Numbered from the stretch's first letter, positions 32,088 to 41,468 are shown. The stretch: DNA of 64,000 nt from Alistipes timonensis (GCA_023663385.1 JAMPHO010000001.1:279847-343846); one strand, 5' to 3'. Notes: a model not told the origin generated them from the sequence alone. Program-made: numbers and translations.

Positions 32088-33520
32088 TGGAACCGCTTGA
32101 TATGACCGCGTGCAAGGCGGAGATTGCCGCCTCGTACCGTTTCGCGGGAACGCCCGGCGAGAGCCGCCTTGTTATGGTGTTCCTCGGCTGGGGTATGTCG
32201 CCCGAGCCGTTTCTCCAGCTGTCCAAGCCGGGCTACGACGTTATGCTCCTATGGGGCTATCGCCGCGGAGAGGGGTTCGATGGGGAGCTCCGCCGCATAG
32301 CGCGGGGTTATAAGGAGATCGTGGTGATAGCGTGGTCGTTCGGCGTGGTCGCCGCTTCATATCTTCTCGAAGCGATGGGCGACCTCCCGGTTACCCGCAA
32401 GGTGGCCGTCAACGGTACCCCCCTCCACATCGATCGCCGCCGCGGCATCCCCCCCGCGGTGTTCAATCTAACCCTGAGGGGACTGAGTGAGGCGGCGGTG
32501 GAAAAGTTCACGGCGCGTATGTTCGCCAACAATAGTGAACTCGACGCGTTCGTTGCCGCTGGCAATAGCAGGGATTTCAACTCGGTGGCTGATGAACTCC
32601 ACTTTTTCGGCGATCTGCCGCCATATACGGGCGATACTCGCTGGGACTTCGCCGTGGCCGGGGATCGCGACCTGATATTCCCCCCGGTGTCGCAGGAGGC
32701 CTGCTGGCGCGAGGCCGGGGTCCCCTTGTCAGTAATCGCCGAAGCCGGTCATTTTATCGACTTGCGGAGGGTGCTGGATGATTTCGTTGTCGATAAGGAA
32801 CTGGTTGCCACCCGCTTCTCGGCGGCAAGGAACACCTACCGCGACAGCGCCCCGGCGCAACGCTCGGTCGCTGCCAGACTCTGGGAGCTTGCCAGACCCC
32901 ACATCCCTTCGGGTGCCCTTCGGGTGCTTGAGGTCGGGGTAGGGGACGGACTCCTCACCGACTTGTACGTTCCCGAGCTCGAAATTGCCGATCTTGGGCT
33001 TATGGACATCGCCGGAGTTGACCGCGGGCGGTTCCCCGCCGGCGCCCGCTTTACGCGATGCGACGCTGAGGAGGCCGTGGCCGGGCTCCCCGAGGAATCG
33101 GTCGACCTGATTCTTTCTGCCTCGACATTGCAGTGGTTCCACTCTCCGGAACGCTTCGTGGCTATGGCCTACAGGGCGCTCGCCCCCGGTGGCGTAATGG
33201 CGTTGTCGTTTTTCGGCGAGGGCACTTACCGCGAGGTTGCCGATATTACGGGCGTTTCGCTGAAGTATCCCGACCCTTCGCGGTGGAAGCCGGAAGGAGT
33301 GGTGCTCGCGAGCCTAAGGGAGACGCTGACCGAGCGGTTCACCGATGCTGCCGCTGCCGCGCGCCACATAAGCCGCACCGGGGTCAACGCCCTGCGCCGC
33401 GACCGGGCATCGGCGGTCGCTGCCGGCCGCAAGCTCATGCGCTGTCTCCCTGCTGAAGCCGACGGCCGCGTCGGTCTTACATATGTGTCAAATTATCTGA
33501 TAATCAGAAAACCGATATGA
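32087..33520 (+). CDS. bioGC: BioG-BioC fusion: pimeloyl-ACP methyl ester esterase / malonyl-ACP methyltransferase
   Basis: A single 477-residue protein joins two enzymes of pimelate synthesis. Residues 1 to about 230 form a BioG (DUF452) alpha/beta hydrolase: Ser84 nucleophile in IAWSFG, an acid in the AGDRDLIFPP segment and His222 in EAGHFID. Residues about 245-477 form BioC, with the SAM-binding LEVGVGDG motif at 281-288. BioC caps malonyl-ACP with a methyl group so the fatty acid pathway can build pimeloyl-ACP ester, and BioG removes it. The start ATG shares one base with the bioF stop (TGATG). Such fusions are known in Bacteroides, so this is expected rather than novel. Confidence 0.93.
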   Translation: MEPLDMTACKAEIAASYRFAGTPGESRLVMVFLGWGMSPEPFLQLSKPGYDVMLLWGYRRGEGFDGELRRIARGYKEIVVIAWSFGVVAASYLLEAMGDLPVTRKVAVNGTPLHIDRRRGIPPAVFNLTLRGLSEAAVEKFTARMFANNSELDAFVAAGNSRDFNSVADELHFFGDLPPYTGDTRWDFAVAGDRDLIFPPVSQEACWREAGVPLSVIAEAGHFIDLRRVLDDFVVDKELVATRFSAARNTYRDSAPAQRSVAARLWELARPHIPSGALRVLEVGVGDGLLTDLYVPELEIADLGLMDIAGVDRGRFPAGARFTRCDAEEAVAGLPEESVDLILSASTLQWFHSPERFVAMAYRALAPGGVMALSFFGEGTYREVADITGVSLKYPDPSRWKPEGVVLASLRETLTERFTDAAAAARHISRTGVNALRRDRASAVAAGRKLMRCLPAEADGRVGLTYVSNYLIIRKPI

Positions 33521-34176
33521 GCGAAGTTTATTTCCTCAGCGGCATCGACACCGATGCCGGAAAAAGCTACTGTGCCGGATGGCTCGCAAGGGAGTGGGCG
33601 CGGCAGGGCAAAAACGTGATCACGCAGAAGTTCGTACAGACGGGCAACGGCGAGTATTCCGAGGATATCGACCTGCACCGCCGCATTATGGGGATTCCCC
33701 TGCAGCCAGCCGATCTCGACCACACCACCGCGCCGCTGATCTACTCCTACCCGTGCTCGCCTCAACTCGCCGCCCGGCTCGACAAGCGCGACATACCCTT
33801 AGGGGTCATCGAGGATGCCACCGCCCGCCTGGCCGCGGCTTACGACGCGGTGATTATCGAGGGGGCGGGGGGGCTTATGGTGCCCCTCACCGACGAGTAT
33901 CTCACCATCGACTACCCGGCTGAGAGGAACATCCCCCTGATACTCGTGGTCCACGGCGCCCTGGGCTCGATAAACCACGCGCTGCTCTCGCTCGAAGCCA
34001 TAAAGAGCCGCGGCCTGAGCCTCCCTTATGTGCTGTATAACACCTATTTCGACGACGATTCGCTGATAGCTTCCGACACCTTCGGATTCCTTGAGCGCTA
34101 CCTGTCGCGTGAATTTCCGGGGACAGAGATAATAAAGGTGCCCCGTATTTTTTTACCTCAGCAAAAAAATTCGTAA
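33517..34176 (+). CDS. bioD: Dethiobiotin synthetase
   Basis: The 219-residue P-loop enzyme closes the ureido ring of dethiobiotin with ATP and carbon dioxide. It has FLSGIDTDAGKSYCAGWLA (modified Walker A, residues about 5-23) and the IIEGAGGLMVPLTDE motif near 112-127. The start overlaps the bioGC stop by 4 bases. With bioA, bioF and bioGC it completes all steps except biotin synthase; no bioB is in the window and must lie elsewhere. The stop codon at 34174-34176 overlaps the promoter box of carA. Confidence 0.95.
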   Translation: MSEVYFLSGIDTDAGKSYCAGWLAREWARQGKNVITQKFVQTGNGEYSEDIDLHRRIMGIPLQPADLDHTTAPLIYSYPCSPQLAARLDKRDIPLGVIEDATARLAAAYDAVIIEGAGGLMVPLTDEYLTIDYPAERNIPLILVVHGALGSINHALLSLEAIKSRGLSLPYVLYNTYFDDDSLIASDTFGFLERYLSREFPGTEIIKVPRIFLPQQKNS

Positions 34177-34181
34177 CTTCG
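34150..34181 (+). promoter_or_regulatory. Promoter of carA-carB overlapping the bioD stop
   Basis: TTTT (34150-34153), a 20-base spacer and TAACTTCG (34174-34181). Transcription would start near 34187, next to the carA ATG at 34186, so the mRNA may have almost no leader. Confidence 0.5.
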
Positions 34182-34185
34182 CGCT

Positions 34186-35268
34186 ATGACCGATCAGATG
34201 CCTACCCCGCGCAAAGCATTCCTCCTGCTCGAAGATGGCACGCTCTTTGAGGGCAAGTCCTTCGGCTTCGAGGCCCCGGCAGCCGGTGAAGTTGTATTCA
34301 ACACCGCGATGACGGGTTATCCCGAGAGCTTAACCGATCCCTCCTACGAGGGGCAGATCCTTGTCACCACCTATCCCATCCTGGGCAACTACGGCGTCCC
34401 TCCCGAAACGGAGAAGGACTCCGTCAGCGAGTTCCTCGAAAGTTCGCGCATCCACTGCCGGGCCATCATCGCCCAGGACTATTCGTGGGAACCGAGCCAC
34501 TGGCTCGCGACGCGCTCGCTCCACGAGTGGCTCCGCGACGAGAAAATCCCCGGACTCTATGGTATCGACACCCGAGCCCTCACCAAGCATCTCCGCGAGA
34601 AAGGCTCGATGCTCGGCAAAATCTATTTCGACAACCCCGACGAGGTTGAATTCAGCGACCCCAACTCCGAAAACCTCATCGCTAAAGTCAGCATCAACGA
34701 GGTGCAGACCCACGGCGAGGGGGATAAGACCGTCGTCCTTGTCGACTGCGGCACAAAATACAACATTATCCGATGCCTTACCCGCCGAGGGGTGAAGGTC
34801 GTGTGCGTTCCCTGGGACTACGACTTCAACACCATCCCCTACGACGGGCTGTTTATATCCAACGGCCCCGGCAACCCCGACTTCGCCGAAGCCACCGTGG
34901 CCAACATACGCAAGGCCATGGAGACCGGCAAACCTATCTGCGGTATCTGCATGGGCAACCAGCTCCTCGCCAAGGCCGCCGGTGCCTCGACCTACAAGCT
35001 GAAATATGGTCACCGCAGCCACAATCAGCCTGTGCGCCAGGCCGGGACCAACACCTGCTACATCACTTCGCAGAACCACGGCTTCGCCGTTGACGACTCG
35101 ACCCTTCCCGCCGACTGGGAACCCCTGTTCATCAATATGAACGACGGCACCAACGAGGGTATCCGCCACAAGACGAAGCCCTACTTCTCGGCGCAGTTCC
35201 ACCCCGAGGCTTCCTCGGGTCCCCGCGACACAGAGTTTATTTTCGACCAGTTTATTTCCCTGCTTTAA
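34186..35268 (+). CDS. carA: Carbamoyl-phosphate synthase small subunit
   Basis: The 360-residue glutamine amidotransferase subunit supplies ammonia for carbamoyl phosphate, used in pyrimidine and arginine synthesis. It has the CPSase small-chain N-terminal domain (KAFLLLEDGTLFEGKSFG, then NTAMTGYPESLTDPSY) and a class I amidotransferase domain with the nucleophile Cys in CGICMGNQLLA, and the His-Glu pair in FHPEASSGPRDTEF. A second ATG at 34198 (MPTPRKAFLL) is an alternative start, and is relevant because the predicted transcription start falls at about the first ATG. It is followed by carB after 12 bases. Confidence 0.95.
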   Translation: MTDQMPTPRKAFLLLEDGTLFEGKSFGFEAPAAGEVVFNTAMTGYPESLTDPSYEGQILVTTYPILGNYGVPPETEKDSVSEFLESSRIHCRAIIAQDYSWEPSHWLATRSLHEWLRDEKIPGLYGIDTRALTKHLREKGSMLGKIYFDNPDEVEFSDPNSENLIAKVSINEVQTHGEGDKTVVLVDCGTKYNIIRCLTRRGVKVVCVPWDYDFNTIPYDGLFISNGPGNPDFAEATVANIRKAMETGKPICGICMGNQLLAKAAGASTYKLKYGHRSHNQPVRQAGTNTCYITSQNHGFAVDDSTLPADWEPLFINMNDGTNEGIRHKTKPYFSAQFHPEASSGPRDTEFIFDQFISLL

Positions 35269-35280
35269 GAGTTTACTGAT

Positions 35281-38200
35281 ATGACCGAACGGACGACCAC
35301 CGCGTCAACAGAGAATATCGACAAGACAGTCAAAAAGGTGCTCCTCCTCGGCTCCGGGGCGCTCAAAATCGGCGAGGCCGGCGAGTTTGACTACTCCGGC
35401 TCCCAGGCGCTGAAAGCTATGAAGGAGGAGGGTATCGCGACCGTGCTCATCAACCCCAACATCGCCACGGTGCAGACCTCCGACGGCTTTGCCGACAAAA
35501 TCTACTTCCTCCCGGTTACCCCCTACTTCGTGGAGCGGGTCATCGAGAAGGAGCGTCCGCAGGGGATTCTGCTCTCCTTCGGCGGCCAGACGGCTCTCAA
35601 CTGCGGCGTCGAGCTCTTCGAGAGCGGCGTGCTTGAGAAGTACGGCGTTAAGGTGCTCGGCACCCCCGTGCAGGCCATCAAGGACACCGAGGACCGCGAG
35701 CTCTTCGTGAAGCGCCTCGACGAGATCGGCGTCAAGACCATTAAGAGCGAGGCCGTGGAGACTACCGCCGACGCTCTCGCCGCGGCCGAACGTCTCGGCT
35801 ACCCCGTGATTGTGCGCGCCGCCTACGCCCTCGGCGGCCTCGGCAGCGGTTTCTGCGACAACGCCGAGCAGCTCGTGGCCCTCACGGAAAAGGCATTCTC
35901 TTTCTCCCCGCAGGTTCTCGTTGAGAAATCGCTCAAGGGGTGGAAAGAGGTCGAATACGAGGTTGTCCGCGACCGTTTCGACAACTGTATCACCGTCTGC
36001 AACATGGAGAACTTCGACCCGCTGGGTATTCACACCGGCGAGAGCATCGTGGTGGCTCCCTCGCAGACACTCTCCAACGACGACTACCACTACCTGCGCC
36101 AGCTCGCCATCAAGATTATCCGCCATATAGGCATCGTGGGCGAGTGCAACGTGCAGTACGCTTTCGACCCTGATTCGATGGATTACCGCGTGATCGAGGT
36201 CAACGCCCGTCTCAGCCGCTCGTCGGCTCTCGCTTCGAAGGCCACGGGCTACCCCCTGGCGTTCGTCGCCGCGAAGCTCGGCCTCGGCTACGGCCTCTTC
36301 GACCTTCGCAACTCCGTGACCCGCGAGACCTCCGCGTTCTTCGAGCCCGCGCTTGACTATATTGTCTGCAAGATTCCCCGCTGGGACCTCGGCAAGTTCC
36401 ACGGCGTGCGCCGCGAAATCGGCTCCTCGATGAAGTCGGTCGGCGAGGTTATGGCTATCGGCCGCACTTTCGAGGAGGTAATCCAGAAGGGTCTCCGCAT
36501 GATAGGGCAGGGGATGCACGGCTTCGTGGGCAACCGCGACATCAAGTTCGACGACCTTGACCGCGCCCTGGCCGAGCCTACCGACAAGCGCGTTTTCGCC
36601 ATCGCGAAGGCTATGCAGGGGGGCTACACTGTGGACCGCATCCACGAGCTCACGAAAATTGACCGCTGGTTCCTCGAAAAGCTCCACCATATTATCGTTA
36701 CCGAGGGCGAGCTGAAGGAGATTGGCGAGGTGGCCGACATTCCCGCCGGGCTTCTCCGCAAGGCCAAGGAGCAGGGCTTCAGCGATTTCCAGATCGCGAG
36801 GGCCGTGCGCAAGGAGGCTTTCGACATCTCCGGGGCCGACAACGCCCGGGTTCGCCTCCTCCGCAAGGAGCTGGGCATAACCCCGGTGGTCAAGCAGATC
36901 GACACCCTGGCCGCCGAGTATCCGGCTATGACCAACTATCTGTATCTCACCTACAACGGTTCCGAGAATGATGTACACTATCTCGGCGACCACCGCTCGG
37001 TGGTGGTGCTCGGCTCGGGTGCCTACCGTATCGGCTCGTCGGTTGAGTTCGACTGGTGCTCGGTCAACGCCCTTATGACAGTCAAGGAGCAGGGTTACCG
37101 CTCGGTGATGATCAACTACAACCCCGAGACGGTTTCGACCGACTATGATATGTGTGACCGCCTCTACTTCGACGAACTCACCTACGAGCGCGTGATGGAT
37201 ATTCTGGAGCTGGAGATGCCCCATGGCGTGATTCTCTCCGTGGGCGGTCAGATACCCAACAACCTCGCTACCCGCCTCGACGAGGCCGGGGTTAATATCC
37301 TCGGCACATCGGCCAAGTCGATTGACAACGCCGAGGACCGCCACAAGTTCTCGGCCATGCTCGACCGCCTCGGCATCGACCAGCCCCGCTGGCGCGAGCT
37401 GACCAGCTTTGCCGACATCGACGAGTTCATCCAGGAGGTGGGCTTCCCGGTGCTCGTGCGCCCCAGCTATGTGCTCTCCGGTGCGGCGATGAACGTCTGC
37501 TCCAACGAGGAGGAGCTTCACCGCTTCCTCAAACTCGCCGCCAACGTCAGCAAGCAGCACCCCGTGGTGGTTACCGAGTTCATCCAGAACGCTAAGGAGA
37601 TCGAGATGGACGCCGTGGCTCAGAACGGCGAAATCAAGGCTTACGCCATCTCCGAGCATATCGAATACGCTGGCGTTCACTCCGGCGACGCCACGATCCA
37701 GTTCCCCCCGCAGAAACTCTATGTGGAGACCATGCGCCGCATCAAAAAGGTGTCGGCCGCTATCGCCAAGGCGCTCGACATATCCGGCCCGTTCAACATC
37801 CAGTTCCTTGCCAAGAACAACGATATCAAGGTTATCGAGTGCAACCTCCGCGCCTCGCGCAGCTTCCCGTTCGTGTCGAAGGTGCTGAAGCTCAATTTCA
37901 TCGACCTGGCTACCAAGGTTATGCTCGGCCTCGACGTGCAGAAGCCCAACAAGAACCTCTTCGATCTCGACTACGTCGGCATCAAGGCTTCGCAGTTCAG
38001 CTTCTCACGCCTCCAGGGCGCCGACCCGGTGCTCGGTGTCGATATGGCCTCAACCGGCGAGGTCGGATGTATCGGCGACGATACTTCCGAGGCCCTCCTC
38101 AAGTCAATGCTCTCCGTAGGGTGCCGCATACCCCGCAAGGCCGTGCTCCTCTCGACCGGCACGCCGCGTCAGAAGGCCGATATGCTTGACGCCGCCCACC

Positions 38201-38541
38201 GCCTCCACAATAGCGGCTATGTGATTTATGCCACCGAGGGTACTTTCAAGTTCCTCGCTGAAAACGGCATCCCGGCGATCCGCGCCTACTGGCCCTCGCA
38301 GCCCGAGGGTACGCCCCAGGTGCTCGACCTCCTGCATGAGCGCAAAGTCGATTTCGTGGTCAACCTGCCGAAGAACTTCTCGTCGACCGAGCTTTCGAAC
38401 GGCTACAAGGTGCGCCGCGCCGCCATCGACCTCAACGTGTCGCTGCTGACCAACGCCCGCCTGGCGTCGGCCTTCATCGAGGCGTTCACCACGCTCCCCG
38501 TGTCCGACATCCAGATCAAGTCTTGGGACGAGTATAAGTAA
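35281..38541 (+). CDS. carB: Carbamoyl-phosphate synthase large subunit
   Basis: The 1086-residue protein is full length for CarB. It has two homologous ATP-grasp halves: the first beginning with VLLLGSGALKIGEAGEFDYS, the second with VVVLGSGAYRIGSSVEFDWC near residue 578. A C-terminal MGS-like allosteric domain runs from about residue 950. It uses bicarbonate, two ATP and ammonia from CarA to make carbamoyl phosphate. The gene is in an operon with carA, and a rho-independent terminator follows its stop. The strong codon bias makes long antisense frames across it; these are not genes. Confidence 0.96.
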   Translation: MTERTTTASTENIDKTVKKVLLLGSGALKIGEAGEFDYSGSQALKAMKEEGIATVLINPNIATVQTSDGFADKIYFLPVTPYFVERVIEKERPQGILLSFGGQTALNCGVELFESGVLEKYGVKVLGTPVQAIKDTEDRELFVKRLDEIGVKTIKSEAVETTADALAAAERLGYPVIVRAAYALGGLGSGFCDNAEQLVALTEKAFSFSPQVLVEKSLKGWKEVEYEVVRDRFDNCITVCNMENFDPLGIHTGESIVVAPSQTLSNDDYHYLRQLAIKIIRHIGIVGECNVQYAFDPDSMDYRVIEVNARLSRSSALASKATGYPLAFVAAKLGLGYGLFDLRNSVTRETSAFFEPALDYIVCKIPRWDLGKFHGVRREIGSSMKSVGEVMAIGRTFEEVIQKGLRMIGQGMHGFVGNRDIKFDDLDRALAEPTDKRVFAIAKAMQGGYTVDRIHELTKIDRWFLEKLHHIIVTEGELKEIGEVADIPAGLLRKAKEQGFSDFQIARAVRKEAFDISGADNARVRLLRKELGITPVVKQIDTLAAEYPAMTNYLYLTYNGSENDVHYLGDHRSVVVLGSGAYRIGSSVEFDWCSVNALMTVKEQGYRSVMINYNPETVSTDYDMCDRLYFDELTYERVMDILELEMPHGVILSVGGQIPNNLATRLDEAGVNILGTSAKSIDNAEDRHKFSAMLDRLGIDQPRWRELTSFADIDEFIQEVGFPVLVRPSYVLSGAAMNVCSNEEELHRFLKLAANVSKQHPVVVTEFIQNAKEIEMDAVAQNGEIKAYAISEHIEYAGVHSGDATIQFPPQKLYVETMRRIKKVSAAIAKALDISGPFNIQFLAKNNDIKVIECNLRASRSFPFVSKVLKLNFIDLATKVMLGLDVQKPNKNLFDLDYVGIKASQFSFSRLQGADPVLGVDMASTGEVGCIGDDTSEALLKSMLSVGCRIPRKAVLLSTGTPRQKADMLDAAHRLHNSGYVIYATEGTFKFLAENGIPAIRAYWPSQPEGTPQVLDLLHERKVDFVVNLPKNFSSTELSNGYKVRRAAIDLNVSLLTNARLASAFIEAFTTLPVSDIQIKSWDEYK

Positions 38542-38561
38542 TCCCGGCTGTTACAGCATAG

Positions 38562-38600
38562 AAATCCCTTATTCGGAATCATTTCGGATAAGGGATTTTT
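38562..38600 (+). terminator. Intrinsic terminator after carB
   Basis: An 11-base-pair stem (AAATCCCTTAT/ATAAGGGATTT) starts 20 bases after the carB stop and ends in a T run. Confidence 0.85.
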
Positions 38601-38988
38601 GTTGATAACTTTGCCAATCGGGCGGGAGCGCGATAAGAGGGGGATTTTTAAGGCATTACCCCGGGCGCTGTTTGTTGCCGGATGTTGGTCGGATGGCTGT
38701 CAACTGGCTGGAATGTTGATAATTACAGGGGTTATTTAACGACTTTGTGGAAGCCGTTTTATAATGGGCTGAAAAACAGTGGCATTTGACCATGTTTGAA
38801 TTTTCCAAATTTTTCGGCCTTTGTTTTTCAACAATTTTTTGCGGAAATTTGCATTACCAAATCGAGCGCCCCGCCGGGTTTGTCATGGCGGATTCCTCAT
38901 TTTCGAGGGTCCCCGGTATGGCGGTAGCGACGCTCGGATTCAGTTCTTGACAATCTAACGCATTTCTAACGCCCCTACACGTTTATTA
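38601..38988 (+). other. Region upstream of dnaA with DnaA-box-like sites
   Basis: No gene is seen in this 388-base region. It holds TGTTGATAA at 38600-38608 and 38714-38722, which read TTATCAACA on the other strand, one base from the DnaA box TTATCCACA. A weaker TTTTCAACA lies at 38825-38833. They could serve dnaA autoregulation. I see no cluster of boxes or AT-rich unwinding element strong enough to call oriC. No clear consensus promoter is seen either. Confidence 0.4.
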
Positions 38989-40368
38989 ATGGATAACTCG
39001 CACCTCCGGCTTTGGGAAGAGTGCAGCGGCATCATCCGCAATAATATCTCTCCCGAGCAGTACAAATACTGGTTTGAACCGGTTTCGTCGCTGGATTTCT
39101 CCAACGGCGAGCTGCACATCTCGGTGCCCTCGGCCTTCTTCAAGGAGCACATCGAGGACACGTTCCTGCCCATCATGAAGCTGGCCCTGCGCCGCGTCTA
39201 CGGGCCGGAGGTGAAGCTGTTCTATCATTACGAGCAGGTAAAGGATCTCCCCGACACTCAGATTAAGGAGTCGGGCCTCGCTGCATCCCCGGCGGTAGGG
39301 CGCAGGGGTGCCGACCTTTTCCGCGCGCCGGTCGACCCGGCGTTTGACTCCCAGCTCAATCCGCGCTACACGTTCGAGAACTATTGCGGCTCGTCGTCCA
39401 ACAAGATCGCCCGCGCCATCGGCGAGGCCATCGCCAACGACCCGAAGGTGAAGACGTTCAACCCGCTGTTCGTGTTCGGCCCTCCGGGAGTCGGCAAGAC
39501 CCACCTCATTCAGGCCATAGGCATCAAAATCCGCGAGAACAATCCCCGCGCGAGGGTGCTTTACGTTTCAGCGCGTCTGTTTGAGAGCCAGTTCACCGTT
39601 GCTTCCCGCAACGGCAAGATCAACGAGTTCATCAATTTCTACCAGAGTATCGACGCTCTCATAATCGACGATATTCAGGACCTTATAGGTAAGGAGAAGA
39701 CCCAGGAAACATTCTTCCATATCTTCAACCATCTGCACCTCAACCAGAAGCAGATAATCCTGTCGAGCGACTGCTGCCCGACCGACCTAAAGGGTATGAC
39801 CGCCCGCCTCCTCTCCCGATTCAAGTGGGGCATGACGGTCGAGCTTGAGCGCCCCGACCTGCTGCTGCGCCGCGAGGTGCTCCAGCTCAAGGCCGACCAG
39901 GACGGCCTCGCCCTCCCCGGCGAGGTTATGGAGTTTATCGCCGAGAATGTCACCGACAGCGTGCGCGAGCTTGAGGGGGTGGTGGTGTCGCTCCTGGCCC
40001 ATGCCACCGTGCTCAACCGCGAGGTGACGGTCGACCTTGCCCGCCATGTGCTCTCCAATGTGGTGAAGATGCGCAAGTCAACCGCTATCAATTTCGAGAT
40101 GGTGACCCAGGGTGTCGCGTCGCACTACGATATAGATCCCGACGCGATTTTCACCAAGTCGCGCAAACGCGAGATTTCCGACGCCCGCCAGATGGTGATG
40201 TATCTCGCCAAAAAGCACGCCAAGATGCCCTTGACGGCGATAGGAACCCGTCTGTCGCGTACCCACGCCACCGTGCTATATGCCTGCAAGAACATAGAGG
40301 AGCGCCTCCCCTTCGAGAAGCAGCTCCAGGAGGATGTGGCGGCCATCGAGAAGTCGTTCCTCGAATAA
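38989..40368 (+). CDS. dnaA: Chromosomal replication initiator DnaA
   Basis: The 459-residue protein has all DnaA domains: the N-terminal domain I (about 1-75), a linker, the AAA+ domain with Walker A FGPPGVGKTHLIQA (about residues 163-176) and Walker B LIIDDIQDL, and the C-terminal DNA-binding helix-turn-helix with the signature LSRTHATVLYACKNI near 420-440. It unwinds the origin and may control its own promoter. It is a single gene, with a strong terminator 18 bases downstream. The gene order around it (carB upstream, a nitroreductase downstream) is not the classic dnaA-dnaN cluster. Confidence 0.97.
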   Translation: MDNSHLRLWEECSGIIRNNISPEQYKYWFEPVSSLDFSNGELHISVPSAFFKEHIEDTFLPIMKLALRRVYGPEVKLFYHYEQVKDLPDTQIKESGLAASPAVGRRGADLFRAPVDPAFDSQLNPRYTFENYCGSSSNKIARAIGEAIANDPKVKTFNPLFVFGPPGVGKTHLIQAIGIKIRENNPRARVLYVSARLFESQFTVASRNGKINEFINFYQSIDALIIDDIQDLIGKEKTQETFFHIFNHLHLNQKQIILSSDCCPTDLKGMTARLLSRFKWGMTVELERPDLLLRREVLQLKADQDGLALPGEVMEFIAENVTDSVRELEGVVVSLLAHATVLNREVTVDLARHVLSNVVKMRKSTAINFEMVTQGVASHYDIDPDAIFTKSRKREISDARQMVMYLAKKHAKMPLTAIGTRLSRTHATVLYACKNIEERLPFEKQLQEDVAAIEKSFLE

Positions 40369-40385
40369 TAAACGGTTCATACAAC

Positions 40386-40428
40386 ACACAAAAGCCTCAG
40401 AAGCGCATGGTTTCTGAGGCTTTTGTGT
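40386..40428. terminator. Bidirectional terminator between dnaA and the nitroreductase gene
   Basis: A 17-base-pair perfect stem (40386-40402 with 40412-40428) with a nine-base loop, A-rich on one side and T-rich on the other, fits termination in both directions. Confidence 0.9.
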
Positions 40429-40459
40429 TTATGGTGCGAATGGGCGCGCTGTCGCGGCG

Positions 40460-41218
40460 TTATTTCGGAGCAAACCCTGAGCGGTTGAGGTAGTCGAGGA
40501 ATTTGACGGAGAATGCCTCGTTGTTGGCACGGGGATAGCGGACGTCGGTGAACACCTGGGCGAGGGTCTCCTTGGCGTTTTCGGCGACAAACTGCCTGGA
40601 GTCCTTTCGGGCCTCTTTTTCGGCGTAGAGCGCGTCGATGCGTTCGCGGGTGTAGGGCTCGTAGGTTTCGCGGTGTACTACGGCCTCGATGGGGAGCCGG
40701 CCCACGTCGGTGCCTTCGTCAGCAGGATAGCCCACGGTGAGTGTGATTATGGGCACTACGAGGTCCGGCAGGTTGAGAATCTCGGCGATTTCGGGCGCGT
40801 TGTAGGTGGTCGTGCCGAGCCAGCAGACCCCTAATCCGTTAAGTTCGGCCAGGGTGTTGAACTGCTGGGCGAAGGCTATGGTGTCGATAGTCGCGGCCAC
40901 GAGCGACTGGGCGTTGTCGTAGCAGGGTTCTGCGTCGCGTTCCTCGCACCAGCGGCTGAAGCGGTGCAGGTCGGCGCAGAAGGTCAGCGCCACCCGGCAC
41001 CCCTCGACCTGGGGCTGGTTGAAGTGGGCCGGGGCGAGTCGCTTCAGCCCTTCGGGGTCGCGGGTTACCACCACGCTGTAAAGCTGCATGTTGCCGGTAG
41101 TGGGGGCGTGGGCGGCCTCGCTGAGGAGTCGGTCGATAAGCTGGTCGGATACTTCGCAGTCGGAATAGCGGCGTATAGTTCGCCTTTTTGAGAAATATTC
41201 GTTGATGTCGGTTGTCAT
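40460..41218 (-). CDS. Nitroreductase-family FMN oxidoreductase
   Basis: The 252-residue protein matches NfsA/FRP-like nitroreductases: RRTIRRYSDCEVSDQLIDRL at the start, HAPTTGNMQLYSVVVTRD (FMN contact), and GLGVCWLGTTTYNAPEIAEI followed by VPIITLTVGYPAD. It likely uses NAD(P)H and FMN to reduce nitro or quinone compounds in the cytoplasm; the natural substrate is unknown. Such enzymes can activate metronidazole in Bacteroides, but that cannot be told from sequence alone. It is a single gene with a clear promoter (41279-41310). Confidence 0.9.
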   Translation of the reverse strand: MTTDINEYFSKRRTIRRYSDCEVSDQLIDRLLSEAAHAPTTGNMQLYSVVVTRDPEGLKRLAPAHFNQPQVEGCRVALTFCADLHRFSRWCEERDAEPCYDNAQSLVAATIDTIAFAQQFNTLAELNGLGVCWLGTTTYNAPEIAEILNLPDLVVPIITLTVGYPADEGTDVGRLPIEAVVHRETYEPYTRERIDALYAEKEARKDSRQFVAENAKETLAQVFTDVRYPRANNEAFSVKFLDYLNRSGFAPK

Positions 41219-41278
41219 AAAGTTGTCGTTTTTGGAAAACTCGCGGGCGGGGTGACGCGTGGTTTCGGCGCCGCGTCG

Positions 41279-41310
41279 CGAATATAGCGCTTATAAACCG
41301 TAGTGGCAAA
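41279..41310 (-). promoter_or_regulatory. Promoter of the nitroreductase gene
   Basis: On the minus strand, TTTG (41310-41307), a 20-base spacer and TATATTCG (41286-41279). A DnaA-box-like TTATCAACA (41315-41323) lies just upstream of it, between this gene and the divergent ribonucleotide reductase gene. Confidence 0.65.
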
Positions 41311-41468
41311 AAACTTATCAACAATAAGCCAAAAAAGTTGGCCCCGGCTTTGCCGTCTCGCGAAAAATGGAGAACTTTACAACCGAATAGCGCCCCCCGC
41401 CGCACAGGGCGGGCCATAAGGTTTGTAACTCTAATTCTCTTCAAATCATACAGTAACCAACTACTGCC

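Noticed and set aside
35305..37680. A 791-codon open frame antisense to carB
   Set aside because: It is an artefact of strong codon bias (C or G at third positions) in carB; the translation has no recognisable domain and carB itself is full length.
38601..38988. Chromosomal origin upstream of dnaA
   Set aside because: Only two or three imperfect DnaA boxes are present, with no clear unwinding element or box cluster; a strand-bias computation would be needed.
41219..41468. Cobalamin riboswitch before the B12-dependent ribonucleotide reductase gene
   Set aside because: I found neither the B12 box nor a matching multi-stem structure in this leader.
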